64,000 nucleotides of DNA from Rhizobium sp. Leaf306 (lineage in GTDB: Bacteria; Pseudomonadota; Alphaproteobacteria; Rhizobiales; Rhizobiaceae). The translations under genes were made by a program, and so were the position numbers. Where the stretch lies: contig NZ_LMNX01000001.1 of NCBI RefSeq assembly GCF_001423425.1, forward strand, positions 1,260,970 through 1,324,969, read 5' to 3'. The notes beneath the pieces were generated by a model. It was not told where the DNA came from and did no database searches. It was given only the letters and a program-made list of their open reading frames with translations. The stretch's first letter is position 1. Every line of letters begins with the position of its first letter. Of the stretch, positions 9,708-18,393 are shown in pieces.

Positions 9708-10387
9708 TCCCGATTGGCAATGAACCAGACGACGATGCAGACGACGAGCTTATCGTGAATGACCGTACCTGCATCGTCACCCGTGAAGCCGGATCACCGG
9801 AAACGCTGATCCGCTTCGTGGCCGGGCCTGATGGCCAGGTTGTTCCCGATCTCAAGCGTCGCCTTCCGGGGCGGGGCTGCTGGGTAAAGGCCGAACGGGC
9901 GTTGATCGACCGGGCGGTCCAGAAGAAATCCTTCGCCCGCGCGTTGAAGACGGACGCTAAGGCGGATGCCGATCTGGGGGCGACGGTTGACAGACTGCTC
10001 GCGGCCGATCTGATCGGCATGATGAACATGGCTCGCAAGGCGAGCCAGTTTATTTCGGGCGCGACGAAGGTCGATGCCGCAGTTCGCTCCGGCGGCGCGA
10101 TTGCTTGCTTTCATGCCTCAGATGCTGCGGCAGACGGTATCCGGAAGATCGATCAGGCTCGCAAAGCCTTCAAATTCGGCTCGAATGCCGAGGAAGAAAT
10201 TCCATCCTTTTTGCTCTTCACGGGGGCCGAACTGGACGAAGTGATGGGCCAGAATGCTTTTATCCATGCCTGCGCGCTTGCGGGACAGGCGGGTGAAGGT
10301 GTAGTGAAACGCGCAAACCTACTTGAACAGTACCGCACGGGCGGTCTGTCCCAGACAAAAGGTGTCGCTGACATGCCGAAACAATGA
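9704..10387 (+). CDS. YlxR/DUF448 RNA-binding protein with C-terminal L7Ae-like domain
   Basis: A 227-residue protein with two parts. Residues 20-100 form a YlxR/DUF448 domain (RTCIVTREAGSPETLIRFVA and RLPGRGCWVKAERALIDRAV). Residues 100-215 resemble the ribosomal L7Ae/L30e fold (IGMMNMARKASQFISGATK and GGAIACFHASDAAADG). Fusion of the two is common in Alphaproteobacteria, where other bacteria have separate ylxR and ylxQ genes between nusA and infB. The start overlaps the nusA stop by 4 nt. The role is presumably RNA binding linked to translation or nucleoid function; its precise job is not established. Confidence 0.9.
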   Translation: MIPIGNEPDDDADDELIVNDRTCIVTREAGSPETLIRFVAGPDGQVVPDLKRRLPGRGCWVKAERALIDRAVQKKSFARALKTDAKADADLGATVDRLLAADLIGMMNMARKASQFISGATKVDAAVRSGGAIACFHASDAAADGIRKIDQARKAFKFGSNAEEEIPSFLLFTGAELDEVMGQNAFIHACALAGQAGEGVVKRANLLEQYRTGGLSQTKGVADMPKQ

Positions 10388-10487
10388 CGCGGTTACCGGT
10401 TTTTGCCGGACGCACATCGATATGTACGAATTGAACGACAGGCACTGATGGCTTCCATCTGTTCCTGTCCGAAGGAACAGGAACGGA

Positions 10488-13331
10488 ATGACTGATAACA
10501 ACGACGACAAGACACTGGGCGTGAAGAAGACCCTTACCCTGAAACCATCGGGTGTGACCCAGGGTACTGTGCGCCAGGACATGGGTCGCGGCCGGACCAA
10601 GGCGGTCGTCGTCGAGACGGTCAAGCGCCGTCCGACCCGTCCGCTCGACGAAAAGCCAATTACACCGATCGCAGCACCGGCCCCTCGGCCAGTCGAGGCA
10701 GCCGCTCCTATAGCGCCACGCCCGCAGCCGGCAACCCCTGCAGCGCCGGCACCAGCCGCCCCTGTGGCAGCCGCTGCACCTGCAGCCCCCGCCCCTGCTG
10801 CACCCGTCAGCCAGCCGAGCCCGCCGCAGCCGCGCGTACAGCAGCCTTCATCGCAGGGATACCGCCCCGGTTCTTCGCAGGGCCAGCGCCCTTCGTCATC
10901 GCAGGGTCAGCGTCCCTCGTCGCATCAGGGCCAGCGTCCGCAGCAGCCGTCACAGCCGCAGCGCCAGCCGCAGCGTTCGGGTGGTGCTGTCCTGCACGAC
11001 CTGTCCGCAAGCGAGATGGATGCACGCCGTCGCGCACTCGTCGAAGCCCAGGCGCGCGATGTGGTCGAAGCCAAGCAGCGCGTCGAGGATGATGCACGCC
11101 GCAAGGTAGAAGACGAGCGCCGCAAGGTCGAAGAAGCAGCCGAGGCAGCACGTCTGGCCGAAGAAGCCAAGGCACGCGCTGCCGAGGAAGCTCTGCGTCC
11201 GGCACCCGTCGCGCCAGCGCCAGCCGCTGCAGATCGCAACGCAAATACACAAGACAACCGTAACTCGGCTCGCCCGACGCCTGGAGCCGCACCTGTTGCC
11301 GCGCCCGTCATCGGTCGTGGTCGCCGCAACGACGAGGAAGAGGATCGCGCACCTGCCCGGACCATTCCAGGTCGTGGCCGCGTTGCAGCGCCGGTTCCTG
11401 CCAAGCCACCGACACGCCCGAAGGTCGAGGAAGGCCGTCGCCAGGGCAAGCTCACGATTACCGCTGCCAGCACCGATGATGACGGTACCGGCCGTGGTCG
11501 CTCGATGGCTGCCATGCGCCGCCGGCAGGAAAAGTTCCGCCGCAGCCAAATGCAGGAAACCCGCGAAAAGGTTATGCGCGAGGTCATCCTGCCTGAAACC
11601 ATCACCATTCAGGAACTGTCGCAGCGCATGTCAGAACGTGCCGTCGACGTTATCAAGTACCTGATGAAGGAAGGCCAGATGATGAAGGCCGGCGACGTTA
11701 TCGACGCCGATCTCGCTGAAATCATTGCAGGTGAATTCGGCCATACGGTCAAGCGCGTTTCGGAATCGGACGTTGAAGAAGGTATCTTCAACCAGATGGA
11801 CGACGCCGGCGAAATGGTGTCGCGTCCTCCGGTCGTGACGATCATGGGTCACGTCGACCACGGCAAGACCTCGCTTCTCGACGCCATTCGCCAGGCCAAC
11901 GTTGTTTCGGGCGAAGCCGGTGGCATCACCCAGCATATCGGTGCCTATCAGGTTGAACAGAACGGCCAGAAGATCACCTTCATCGACACCCCCGGTCACG
12001 CCGCCTTTACGGCCATGCGTGCCCGTGGTGCGCAGGCGACTGACATCGCGATCCTCGTGGTTGCAGCCGACGACAGCGTGATGCCGCAGACGATCGAATC
12101 CATCAGCCACGCAAAGGCTGCCGGTGTTCCGATCATCGTGGCGATCAACAAGATCGACAAGCACGAAGCCAACCCGGACAAGGTGCGCCAGCAGCTGCTG
12201 CAGCACGAAGTGTTCGTGGAATCGCTGGGCGGTGAAGTTCTCGACGTCGAAGTTTCGGCCAAGAACAAGACCAATCTCGACAAGCTGCTCGAGGCTGTTC
12301 TGCTGCAGGCCGAAATTCTCGACCTGAAGGCAGATCCGGTCCGTACGGCCGAAGGCATCGTCATCGAAGCCCAGCTCGACCGTGGCCGCGGTGCGGTTGC
12401 AACCGTGCTCGTCCAGAAGGGCACGCTGAAGCCTGGCCAGATCATCGTTGCCGGCGATCAGTGGGGCCGCGTCCGCGCGCTCGTCACCGACAAGGGTGTT
12501 CACGTCAAGGAAGCCGGCCCGGCCATGCCGGTCGAAGTGCTCGGTCTTTCCAGCACGCCTGCTGCCGGCGACAAGTTTGCCGTCGTTGAAAACGAGAGCC
12601 GTGCTCGCGAGATTTCCGAATATCGCCAGCGGCTTGCCCGCGACAAGGCGGTTGCTCGCCAGTCCGGTCAGCGCGGTTCGCTCGAACAGATGATGAGCAA
12701 GCTGCAGAATACCGGCTACAAGGAATTCCCGCTGCTCATCAAGGGCGACGTTCAGGGTTCCGTCGAAGCCATTATCGGCGCTCTCGACAAGCTTGGCACC
12801 GACGAAGTCCGCGCCCGCATCGTCCATTCGGGCGCAGGTGCGATCACCGAGTCGGATCTTGCGCTTGCCGAATCCTCCGAAGCAGCGATCATCGGCTTCA
12901 ACGTCCGTGCCAACGCACAGGCGCGCATAGCGGCCGATCGTGCCGGCACCGAGATCCGCTACTACAACATCATCTACGATCTGGTGGATGACGTGAAGGC
13001 AGCAATGTCGGGTCTGCTTTCGCCAGAACGTCGCGAGACCTTCCTCGGCAATGCCGAAATCCTCGAGGTGTTCAACATCACGAAGACCGGCAAGGTTGCA
13101 GGTTGCCGCGTCGTCGAAGGCAAGGTCGAGCGTGGTGCAGGTGTTCGCCTGCTGCGCGACAACGTTGTCATTCACGAAGGTAAGCTCAAGACGCTCAAGC
13201 GCTTCAAGGACGAAGTTGGCGAAGTGCCGATGGGTCAGGAATGCGGTATGGCGTTCGAAAACTACGAAGATATCCGCGCAGGCGACACGATCGAGTGCTT
13301 CCGCGTGGAGCACATCACGCGCACGCTGTAA
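10488..13331 (+). CDS. infB: Translation initiation factor IF-2
   Basis: A 947-residue GTPase that brings fMet-tRNA to the 30S subunit. The N-terminal 300 residues are a long Ala/Pro/Gln-rich disordered region (with tandem SSQGQRPS-like units at about 125-155) followed by a charged helix rich in RRKVEDE. An IF2_N domain lies near residue 370. The G domain starts with G1 GHVDHGKT (about 454-461), then DTPGHAAF (G3) and NKIDK (G4). The C-terminal domains end EHITRTL. An intrinsic terminator follows directly. rbfA, truB, rpsO and pnp, the usual followers in rhizobia, are not here. Confidence 0.98.
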   Translation: MTDNNDDKTLGVKKTLTLKPSGVTQGTVRQDMGRGRTKAVVVETVKRRPTRPLDEKPITPIAAPAPRPVEAAAPIAPRPQPATPAAPAPAAPVAAAAPAAPAPAAPVSQPSPPQPRVQQPSSQGYRPGSSQGQRPSSSQGQRPSSHQGQRPQQPSQPQRQPQRSGGAVLHDLSASEMDARRRALVEAQARDVVEAKQRVEDDARRKVEDERRKVEEAAEAARLAEEAKARAAEEALRPAPVAPAPAAADRNANTQDNRNSARPTPGAAPVAAPVIGRGRRNDEEEDRAPARTIPGRGRVAAPVPAKPPTRPKVEEGRRQGKLTITAASTDDDGTGRGRSMAAMRRRQEKFRRSQMQETREKVMREVILPETITIQELSQRMSERAVDVIKYLMKEGQMMKAGDVIDADLAEIIAGEFGHTVKRVSESDVEEGIFNQMDDAGEMVSRPPVVTIMGHVDHGKTSLLDAIRQANVVSGEAGGITQHIGAYQVEQNGQKITFIDTPGHAAFTAMRARGAQATDIAILVVAADDSVMPQTIESISHAKAAGVPIIVAINKIDKHEANPDKVRQQLLQHEVFVESLGGEVLDVEVSAKNKTNLDKLLEAVLLQAEILDLKADPVRTAEGIVIEAQLDRGRGAVATVLVQKGTLKPGQIIVAGDQWGRVRALVTDKGVHVKEAGPAMPVEVLGLSSTPAAGDKFAVVENESRAREISEYRQRLARDKAVARQSGQRGSLEQMMSKLQNTGYKEFPLLIKGDVQGSVEAIIGALDKLGTDEVRARIVHSGAGAITESDLALAESSEAAIIGFNVRANAQARIAADRAGTEIRYYNIIYDLVDDVKAAMSGLLSPERRETFLGNAEILEVFNITKTGKVAGCRVVEGKVERGAGVRLLRDNVVIHEGKLKTLKRFKDEVGEVPMGQECGMAFENYEDIRAGDTIECFRVEHITRTL

Positions 13332-13354
13332 GTTTAGCGCTGCCGAAACCATCA

Positions 13355-13386
13355 ACCGCCGAAGAGAAATCTCCGGCGGTTTTTTC
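13355..13386 (+). terminator. Intrinsic terminator of the rimP-infB operon
   Basis: ACCGCC (13355-13360) pairs with GGCGGT (13375-13380), extended inside by further pairs around AGAG/CTC, followed by a run of seven T starting at 13380. It sits 24 nt after the infB stop codon. Confidence 0.85.
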
Positions 13387-13447
13387 GTTTGTGCGGAGCT
13401 TTGGGAGACAGGCTGCGGCTGGCAGCATGGCCATGCGGACCAAATCA

Positions 13448-13462
13448 TGACGGAAGCAGTCA
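13448..13462 (+). promoter_or_regulatory. Candidate IRO box (RirA site) upstream of exbB
   Basis: TGA-CGGAAGCAG-TCA fits the IRO-box consensus TGA-N9-TCA used by the rhizobial iron regulator RirA, with the arms extended to TGAC/GTCA. It lies 156 nt before the exbB start, in front of a possible -10 (CGATAC, 13471-13476). The motif is short, so chance occurrence is possible; the support is its place upstream of a TonB energising operon. Confidence 0.4.
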
Positions 13463-13618
13463 AATTTAAGCGATACTCTCCCGATTATAGTTGCCAACCA
13501 CACTCATGTTTATTATCGCATAGCGGCAAGCCGCCGCCCTCAGTTTTCGGACCGGCTGAATGATATCGAGCCGTTGGGCCAACTGAGCCTTCCGGCGACC
13601 AGTCGGAGTATCGCTGCC

Positions 13619-14665
13619 ATGTCCGTTGTGCCGAAGTCTCACCTCTACAGGAAGCAGTTGCGCGTTGCCGGGCCAGGTCCCCTGGTGACAACGATTGCGG
13701 CCTTGATGCTGATGACGACAAATGCGGTCGCGCAGGTCGAGGCGCCTGCACCGGAAGCGCCTGGTCCGGCACAACAGACGGCGCCGGCCCTTGCTCCTCC
13801 AAGCGCTGCTCCTACGACACAGCAGACCCCGCCACCCGTTCAAGACGCAACCCCGGCAGAACCTGCTGCTCCCTCCGTGACGCCAATCGAGCAGGCTCCG
13901 GCTGCAACGGGTGCACCTTCCCCCGAAGCACGCGCCGATATTCCTCACAATCTTTCGCCCTGGGGCATGTTCATGGCGGCCGACTGGGTGGTGAAGGCCG
14001 TGATGATCGGCCTTGCCATTGCCTCGCTTCTCACATGGACGATCTGGATCGCAAAGACGCTTGAGCTGATGGGCGCCCGTACCCGCGCCAGGCGCGTCCT
14101 CAAGATCATCCAGGGCGCGCATACGCTGCCGGAAGCGCTTGAGACGACAGGCAGCCGCGGCGGGCCTGCGGCCCTGATGCTGCGCGCGGCGACCGAAGAG
14201 GTGGAGCTTTCCGAAGCTGCTCTCGACTACGCCCATACCGATGGTGTCAAGGAGCGCGTATCTTCGGTCCTGTCGCGCATCGAAGCATATTCCGGACGGC
14301 GCATGGCCCGCGGCACGGGCATTCTCGCCTCGATCGGTTCGGTTGGCCCGTTTGTCGGGCTGTTCGGCACGGTCTGGGGCATCATGAATTCCTTTATCGG
14401 CATTTCGCAGTCCAACACGACCAACCTTGCGGTCGTGGCACCCGGCATCGCCGAAGCGCTGCTTGCGACCGCCCTTGGTCTGGTCGCGGCAATCCCGGCC
14501 GTGATCATCTACAACGCCTTCGCCCGCTCGGTCACCGGCTACCGCCAGCTACTGGCCGACGCTGCTTCCGGTGTCGAACGACTGGTCAGCCGCGATCTCG
14601 ATTTCCGCAAGGTGCCGCCAGGCGGACGCAGGCCGGCGTCGATGTCTCTGGTCGCGGGGGAATAA
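13619..14665 (+). CDS. exbB: TonB-system energiser ExbB (MotA/TolQ/ExbB proton channel)
   Basis: A 348-residue inner-membrane protein. The N-terminal hydrophobic segment (VTTIAALMLMTTNAVAQ) looks like a signal sequence and is followed by a Pro/Ala-rich periplasmic stretch up to about residue 110. The ExbB core then has a TM at about 125-145 and the hallmark GILASIGSVGPFVGLFGTVW, then a third TM (EALLATALGLVAAIPAVIIY). The long N-terminal extension is the form common in Alphaproteobacteria. I chose ATG 13619, which has GGAG 10 nt upstream; the frame stays open to a TTG at 13574. exbD follows after 4 nt. Confidence 0.93.
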   Translation: MSVVPKSHLYRKQLRVAGPGPLVTTIAALMLMTTNAVAQVEAPAPEAPGPAQQTAPALAPPSAAPTTQQTPPPVQDATPAEPAAPSVTPIEQAPAATGAPSPEARADIPHNLSPWGMFMAADWVVKAVMIGLAIASLLTWTIWIAKTLELMGARTRARRVLKIIQGAHTLPEALETTGSRGGPAALMLRAATEEVELSEAALDYAHTDGVKERVSSVLSRIEAYSGRRMARGTGILASIGSVGPFVGLFGTVWGIMNSFIGISQSNTTNLAVVAPGIAEALLATALGLVAAIPAVIIYNAFARSVTGYRQLLADAASGVERLVSRDLDFRKVPPGGRRPASMSLVAGE

Positions 14666-14669
14666 TTCC

Positions 14670-15176
14670 ATGGCAGGCGGCATTCGCGAACATCACGGCG
14701 ATGAACTTCCCGAAAATCACGAGATCAACGTGACGCCGTTTATCGACGTCATGCTGGTGCTCCTGATCATTTTCATGGTGGCCGCGCCGCTGTCGACGGT
14801 CGACGTCAATGTCGATCTGCCCGCCTCCAGCGCCAAGCCCGCAGAACGACCGGACGAGCCTCTCTACGTGACGGTCAAGGACGACCTATCGCTCAATATC
14901 GGCAACGATCCGGTCGCGCGCGAACAGTTTGCCGCAAATCTCGACCGCCAGACCGAGGGTAACAAGGATACGCGGATCTTCCTGCGGGCCGACAAGGCCG
15001 TCGATTACGGGCAGTTCATGGAAGTGATGAACCTGCTGCGCGATTCCGGCTACCTGAAGATTGCGCTGGTCGGGTTGGAGGCCGCGTCGGGTGCCCAACA
15101 GGCGCCAGCGTCTACACCCGCCGCACCGGCAGCGCCTGCACCAGCCGCTTCGCCGGCCACCGGAGGCGCTCCATGA
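14670..15176 (+). CDS. exbD: TonB-system transport protein ExbD
   Basis: A 168-residue ExbD/TolR protein. The cytoplasmic N-terminus HEINVTPFIDVMLVLLIIFM holds the conserved membrane Asp (in TPFIDVMLVLLIIF) needed for proton-driven force transfer to TonB. The periplasmic domain follows to about residue 140, ending in an unusual Ala/Pro-rich tail ([20 protein letters not shown]). ATG 14670 is chosen because homology starts here; the frame is open further upstream inside exbB. The stop overlaps the tonB start in ATGA. Confidence 0.95.
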   Translation: MAGGIREHHGDELPENHEINVTPFIDVMLVLLIIFMVAAPLSTVDVNVDLPASSAKPAERPDEPLYVTVKDDLSLNIGNDPVAREQFAANLDRQTEGNKDTRIFLRADKAVDYGQFMEVMNLLRDSGYLKIALVGLEAASGAQQAPASTPAAPAAPAPAASPATGGAP

Positions 15177-16084
15177 GCCTTGCCATGCAGCGCAGAGGAT
15201 ATGCGAGCAGGATCGGCGAGATCGCGCTGTGGGGATCTGCCGCTATCCTTGTGCTCACGGTCCACATTGCCGCCGCAGCTCTTCTGATGAGGCAAGAGCC
15301 GGAGGAACTCGCCGACAACGGTCCGCAGGCCGCCATCATGATCGAGCTTGCGCCGGAGCCGGAGGCGGCGATCCCAGACGAAGAGCAGATCGCTACCGAC
15401 ACCGAAGACCGGCAACTGGTCGAGACCCAGCAGACCGAGCCGGTCGAAGAGGTCGAACCCATCGAGGAGCCGCCACCGGTCGAACCGCCACCGGAAGTGG
15501 CTGAGGAGATACCCGAACCGCCGCCGGAACCCGTGATCGAGACGCCGCTGCCGGAGGAAACGCCCCCGCCGCCGGAGATCGTCGAAACGCCGCCGCCCGA
15601 GCCTGTCGATCCGATCGAGCAGAAGGTCACCGCAGCGTTGGAGAACGTGGAAGTCCCGCTGCCGGTCACTCGTCCACCACCACCGAAGCCGGTCCAGAAG
15701 GTAGAAAAGCCACGCCGTCAGCCGCAGGCGCAGAAGGAAAAGGCGCAGGCAAAGGTTCAGGCAAAGCCGTCGGAGCGCACGGCCGCTGCGCAGACCTCGA
15801 GCGGATCGGTGGCCTCGACGATGTCACCGTCCACCTGGATGACCCGTGTGCGCACGAAGATCGCCCGTAATGCCCGCCGCTGCCCGTCCAACCAGAAGGG
15901 GATCGTGACGATCAGCTTCAATTTCGATAGCGATGGCAATATCGGGCGCGTGTCCGTTGCCAGATCGTCTGGAGATACGCGTATCGACGACTACGTCGTC
16001 TCAGCCGTTCGGCGCGCATCACCTGTTCCGATCGCACCGGCAGGTGTTGCAAGCCTCGTCACTCAGTCGGTAGAGTGCAAGTAG
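15173..16084 (+). CDS. tonB: TonB family protein
   Basis: A 303-residue periplasm-spanning protein. One N-terminal TM anchor (about residues 17-38) is followed by a very Pro/Glu-rich stretch at about 60-165 (repeated PPPE and VEEP units) and a Lys/Gln-rich linker. The C-terminal TonB domain covers about 220-303 (RRCPSNQKGIVTISFNFDSD). It transmits proton-motive force from ExbB/ExbD to outer-membrane siderophore or haem receptors. No receptor gene lies beside it, so this is a general energising operon. Iron control by RirA is suggested by the IRO-like box upstream of exbB. Confidence 0.93.
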   Translation: MSLAMQRRGYASRIGEIALWGSAAILVLTVHIAAAALLMRQEPEELADNGPQAAIMIELAPEPEAAIPDEEQIATDTEDRQLVETQQTEPVEEVEPIEEPPPVEPPPEVAEEIPEPPPEPVIETPLPEETPPPPEIVETPPPEPVDPIEQKVTAALENVEVPLPVTRPPPPKPVQKVEKPRRQPQAQKEKAQAKVQAKPSERTAAAQTSSGSVASTMSPSTWMTRVRTKIARNARRCPSNQKGIVTISFNFDSDGNIGRVSVARSSGDTRIDDYVVSAVRRASPVPIAPAGVASLVTQSVECK

Positions 16085-16140
16085 CCGTGCTTTCGGGTTC
16101 GGTTGCCCTCCTTAACACTCGCTCCCGGAACAGCTTGTCC

Positions 16141-17133
16141 ATGCAGATTACCCTTGAAGAAGCCGAAACGCTGGTGAGCGGCGTTTTCGAAGCCAACGGC
16201 GTGCTTGATAGCACCGCACGCTCGGTTGCCCGCGCCCTGGTGCAGGCGGAAGCCGCCGGCCAGTCCGGTCATGGGCTTCGCCGCATCCCGGCCTATGTCA
16301 AACAGGTGCGGACCGGCAAGGTCGACGGCAGTGCTCTCCCTGAGGCGAGCAGGCCTCGACCCGCAGTTCTTGCAATCGACGCGAACTTTGGCTTTGCCTA
16401 TCCGGCGCTCGATCTCGCTGTCTTGGAACTTCCAGCGATTGCGCGCGAACAGGGCATCGCCTTTGCCGCCATCAACCGTTCGCACCATGCAGGCGTCATG
16501 GCGTTGACCGTGGAGCGCTTTGCCGAGCAGGGGCTGGTTGCGATGATGTTTGCCAACGCGCCCGCCTCCATGGCCCCCTGGGGTGGCAAGGTGCCGCTGT
16601 TCGGCACCAATCCGATCGCTTTTGCGGCGCCTATTGCCGGTGACGAGCCGCTGGTCATCGATCTAGCACTCTCCAAGGTTGCCCGCGGCAAGGTGATGGA
16701 AGCGACCCAGAAGGGCACCAGTATTCCCGACGACTGGGCGTTCGACACCGACGGCAATCCGACAACCGACGCATTTGCCGCGATCAAGGGAACGATGGCG
16801 CCATCCGGGGGCGCCAAGGGGGCAGCGCTTGCACTCATGGTCGAAGTGATGGCGGCCGGCATCGGCGGTGCGCATTACTCCTACCAGGCCAGCTCGCTGT
16901 TTGACGAGACCGGACCTCCGCCGGCGCTTGGCCAGTCGCTGATCGTCATCGATCCGGATGCCACGACGGGTGGCGGCGCGGCAGAACGCTTTGCGGCATT
17001 GGCGAGCGAAATGGCAAAGCAGGACGGTGTCCGCCTGCCCGGCCGGCGCGGCCGCGGTCTTCGCGCCGAAAGCATCCAGCACGGTCTCAAGATCGACGAC
17101 GACGTGATGAAGGCGATAGAAGCTCTGGGCTGA
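16141..17133 (+). CDS. Ldh family (malate/L-lactate/ureidoglycolate) oxidoreductase
   Basis: A 330-residue NAD(P)-dependent dehydrogenase of the Ldh_2 family, which is unrelated to classical lactate dehydrogenase. Motifs seen are GQSGHGLRRIPAYVKQVRTG, NRSHHAGVMALTVERFAEQG with the catalytic His region, APWGGKVPLFGTNPIAFA, and the C-terminal PGRRGRGLRAES. The family includes malate, sulfolactate, delta1-piperideine-2-carboxylate and ureidoglycolate dehydrogenases, and the sequence alone does not decide between them. Start chosen at ATG 16141, where the family begins (MQITLEEAETL). It lies 56 nt after tonB and ends at its own terminator. Confidence 0.85.
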   Translation: MQITLEEAETLVSGVFEANGVLDSTARSVARALVQAEAAGQSGHGLRRIPAYVKQVRTGKVDGSALPEASRPRPAVLAIDANFGFAYPALDLAVLELPAIAREQGIAFAAINRSHHAGVMALTVERFAEQGLVAMMFANAPASMAPWGGKVPLFGTNPIAFAAPIAGDEPLVIDLALSKVARGKVMEATQKGTSIPDDWAFDTDGNPTTDAFAAIKGTMAPSGGAKGAALALMVEVMAAGIGGAHYSYQASSLFDETGPPPALGQSLIVIDPDATTGGGAAERFAALASEMAKQDGVRLPGRRGRGLRAESIQHGLKIDDDVMKAIEALG

Positions 17134-17159
17134 CCTGCAGATCCACCTTTATGCCGGAC

Positions 17160-17189
17160 AAGCCAGTGCAGCGATGCGCTGGCTTTTTC
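17160..17189 (+). terminator. Terminator after the Ldh-family gene
   Basis: AAGCCAG (17160-17166) pairs with CTGGCTT (17179-17185), with inner GCA/TGC pairing and a T-rich tail TTTTTCTT. It lies 27 nt after the dehydrogenase stop codon and probably ends transcription from the tonB side. Confidence 0.8.
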
Positions 17190-17254
17190 TTATTGCGCAG
17201 CAAGGCGTTCTGCGGAGGCAGAGCCGGTCATACAGAGGATTTTAAGGGATACAA

Positions 17255-17380
17255 AACGAGAAAAGCCTGGCGCGGGAGGAGGATGCGCCAGGCTTTAAAC
17301 TTGATCAACAACTGGGAGGAGGAGGGTGTTGTTGATCCGTATCGAACGACACTGGGAGGAGGAGGTGCGTCGTTCGATGA
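17255..17380 (-). ncRNA. alpha-r14-like anti-Shine-Dalgarno small RNA with three CCTCCTCCC loops
   Basis: Read on the minus strand, three perfect hairpins follow one another. The stems are at 17369-17378/17341-17350 (10 bp), 17328-17337/17303-17312 (10 bp) and 17285-17296/17262-17273 (12 bp), and each loop exposes CCTCCTCCC. The last stem is followed by TTTTCTCGTTTT and acts as the terminator. This is the layout of the alpha-r14 family of rhizobial sRNAs, related to the cuckoo/CcsR anti-SD RNAs, which are thought to pair with ribosome-binding sites. A good promoter is present. Length is about 125 nt. No ORF of note overlaps it. Confidence 0.85.
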
Positions 17381-17386
17381 CCAAAC

Positions 17387-17415
17387 TTCTAGCCATATCT
17401 TCCCGGTGCGCCAAG
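17387..17415 (-). promoter_or_regulatory. Promoter of the alpha-r14-like sRNA
   Basis: On the minus strand CTTGGC (17415-17410), 17 nt, CTAGAA (17392-17387) fits the rhizobial consensus CTTGAC-N17-CTATAT. It places the transcription start near 17380, just before the first hairpin. Confidence 0.65.
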
Positions 17416-17425
17416 AGGCTCTGCT

Positions 17426-17454
17426 GCAATGCAGCAATGCGTTTGCTGCATTGC
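17426..17454. repeat. Perfect 12-bp inverted repeat upstream of the sRNA promoter
   Basis: GCAATGCAGCAA (17426-17437), a 5-nt loop TGCGT, and TTGCTGCATTGC (17443-17454) form a perfect 12-bp palindrome. It lies 11 bp beyond the -35 box of the minus-strand sRNA and 137 bp before the RNase D-like gene. No T tract follows on either strand, so it is not an obvious terminator. It may be an operator or an RNA structure in the leader of the exonuclease gene. A second inverted repeat, CGGGATAA/TTATCCCG, lies at 17509-17516/17558-17565. The whole gene-free stretch is 17134-17591. Confidence 0.6.
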
Positions 17455-17591
17455 TGGGCAATTGCTCACGCGTTCGTGTTTCGTCGTCGCCAAGCGATAG
17501 CCATTGTCCGGGATAAGACGATGCGGCCGCGTGCTTCCACCGGAGCTTTCCTCTAGGTTATCCCGCATAGAGCCTGACAGCGGAGACACGC

Positions 17592-18218
17592 ATGAAGACG
17601 TCGATACGGTACCATCAAGGAGATATTCCAGCCTCTGACGCTGCGCGCTACACAGGCGCGATCGCAATCGATACGGAAACGCTTGGCCTCGTCCCGCGCC
17701 GCGACAGGCTTTGTGTCGTGCAGCTCTCACCAGGCGACGGAACCGCGGACGTCATCCGGATCGCAGCCGGGCAGAAGCAAGCTCCCAATCTCGTCGCACT
17801 GCTTGCCGATCCCGCCCGACAGAAAATCTTTCACTACGGACGCTTCGATATTGCGGTTCTGTTTCACACGTTCGGGGTTACGACCACGCCTGTCTTCTGC
17901 ACCAAGGTCGCATCGCGGCTCGTGCGGACCTATACGGATCGACACGGCCTCAAGGACAATCTGAGAGAGTTGCTGGACGTCGATATCTCGAAGGCGCAGC
18001 AGCAGACCGACTGGGCTGCCGAAACCCTGTCGCAGGCCCAGCTCGAATATGCGGCGTCCGACGTGCTTCACCTCCATGCGCTCCGCGACAAGCTGACCGA
18101 GCGCCTTCTCCGCGACGAGCGTATCGAACACGCGACGGCGTGTTTCGAGTTCCTGCCGACCCGAGCCAAGCTCGATCTGCTCGGCTGGGGTGAGACCGAC
18201 ATTTTTGCGCATAGCTGA
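17592..18218 (+). CDS. RNase D-like 3'-5' exonuclease, single DEDD domain
   Basis: A 208-residue protein consisting only of a DEDD exonuclease domain. Motif I is AIDTETLGLVPRRDRLCVVQ, motif II FHYGRFDIAVL, and motif III EYAASDVLHLHALRDKL with the Tyr and Asp of the DEDDy group. Unlike E. coli RNase D (about 375 aa) it has no HRDC domains. Rhizobia usually carry this short form alongside a full RNase D. It probably trims RNA 3' ends. The start follows GGAGACACGC. The gene is preceded by the palindrome-rich leader described at 17426. Confidence 0.88.
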   Translation: MKTSIRYHQGDIPASDAARYTGAIAIDTETLGLVPRRDRLCVVQLSPGDGTADVIRIAAGQKQAPNLVALLADPARQKIFHYGRFDIAVLFHTFGVTTTPVFCTKVASRLVRTYTDRHGLKDNLRELLDVDISKAQQQTDWAAETLSQAQLEYAASDVLHLHALRDKLTERLLRDERIEHATACFEFLPTRAKLDLLGWGETDIFAHS

Positions 18219-18393
18219 CGACCGGTCGGGCCTGCCAGCGATTAGCGATGATTTAACCATAGCGATTTAAGAATTGGTGCTCGGCATTCATGCGCCATGA
18301 GTTGGCGGCGCAGTTTTGGCGTGCGACGTGCGCGTGAATTCGTGTGTGGCCGAGTTGTCCCTTCCTTTCACACGCGAGAGATGGAGGCGCGCT

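Noticed and set aside
10860-10960. Short repeated units that look like an array
   Set aside because: They encode tandem SQGQRPS repeats in the IF-2 N-terminal region; there are no spacers, so it is not a CRISPR array.
18316-18393. Upstream start for the Pro-rich protein
   Set aside because: The GGAGG 6 nt before ATG 18394 makes that the better start, and the extension has no similarity to anything.
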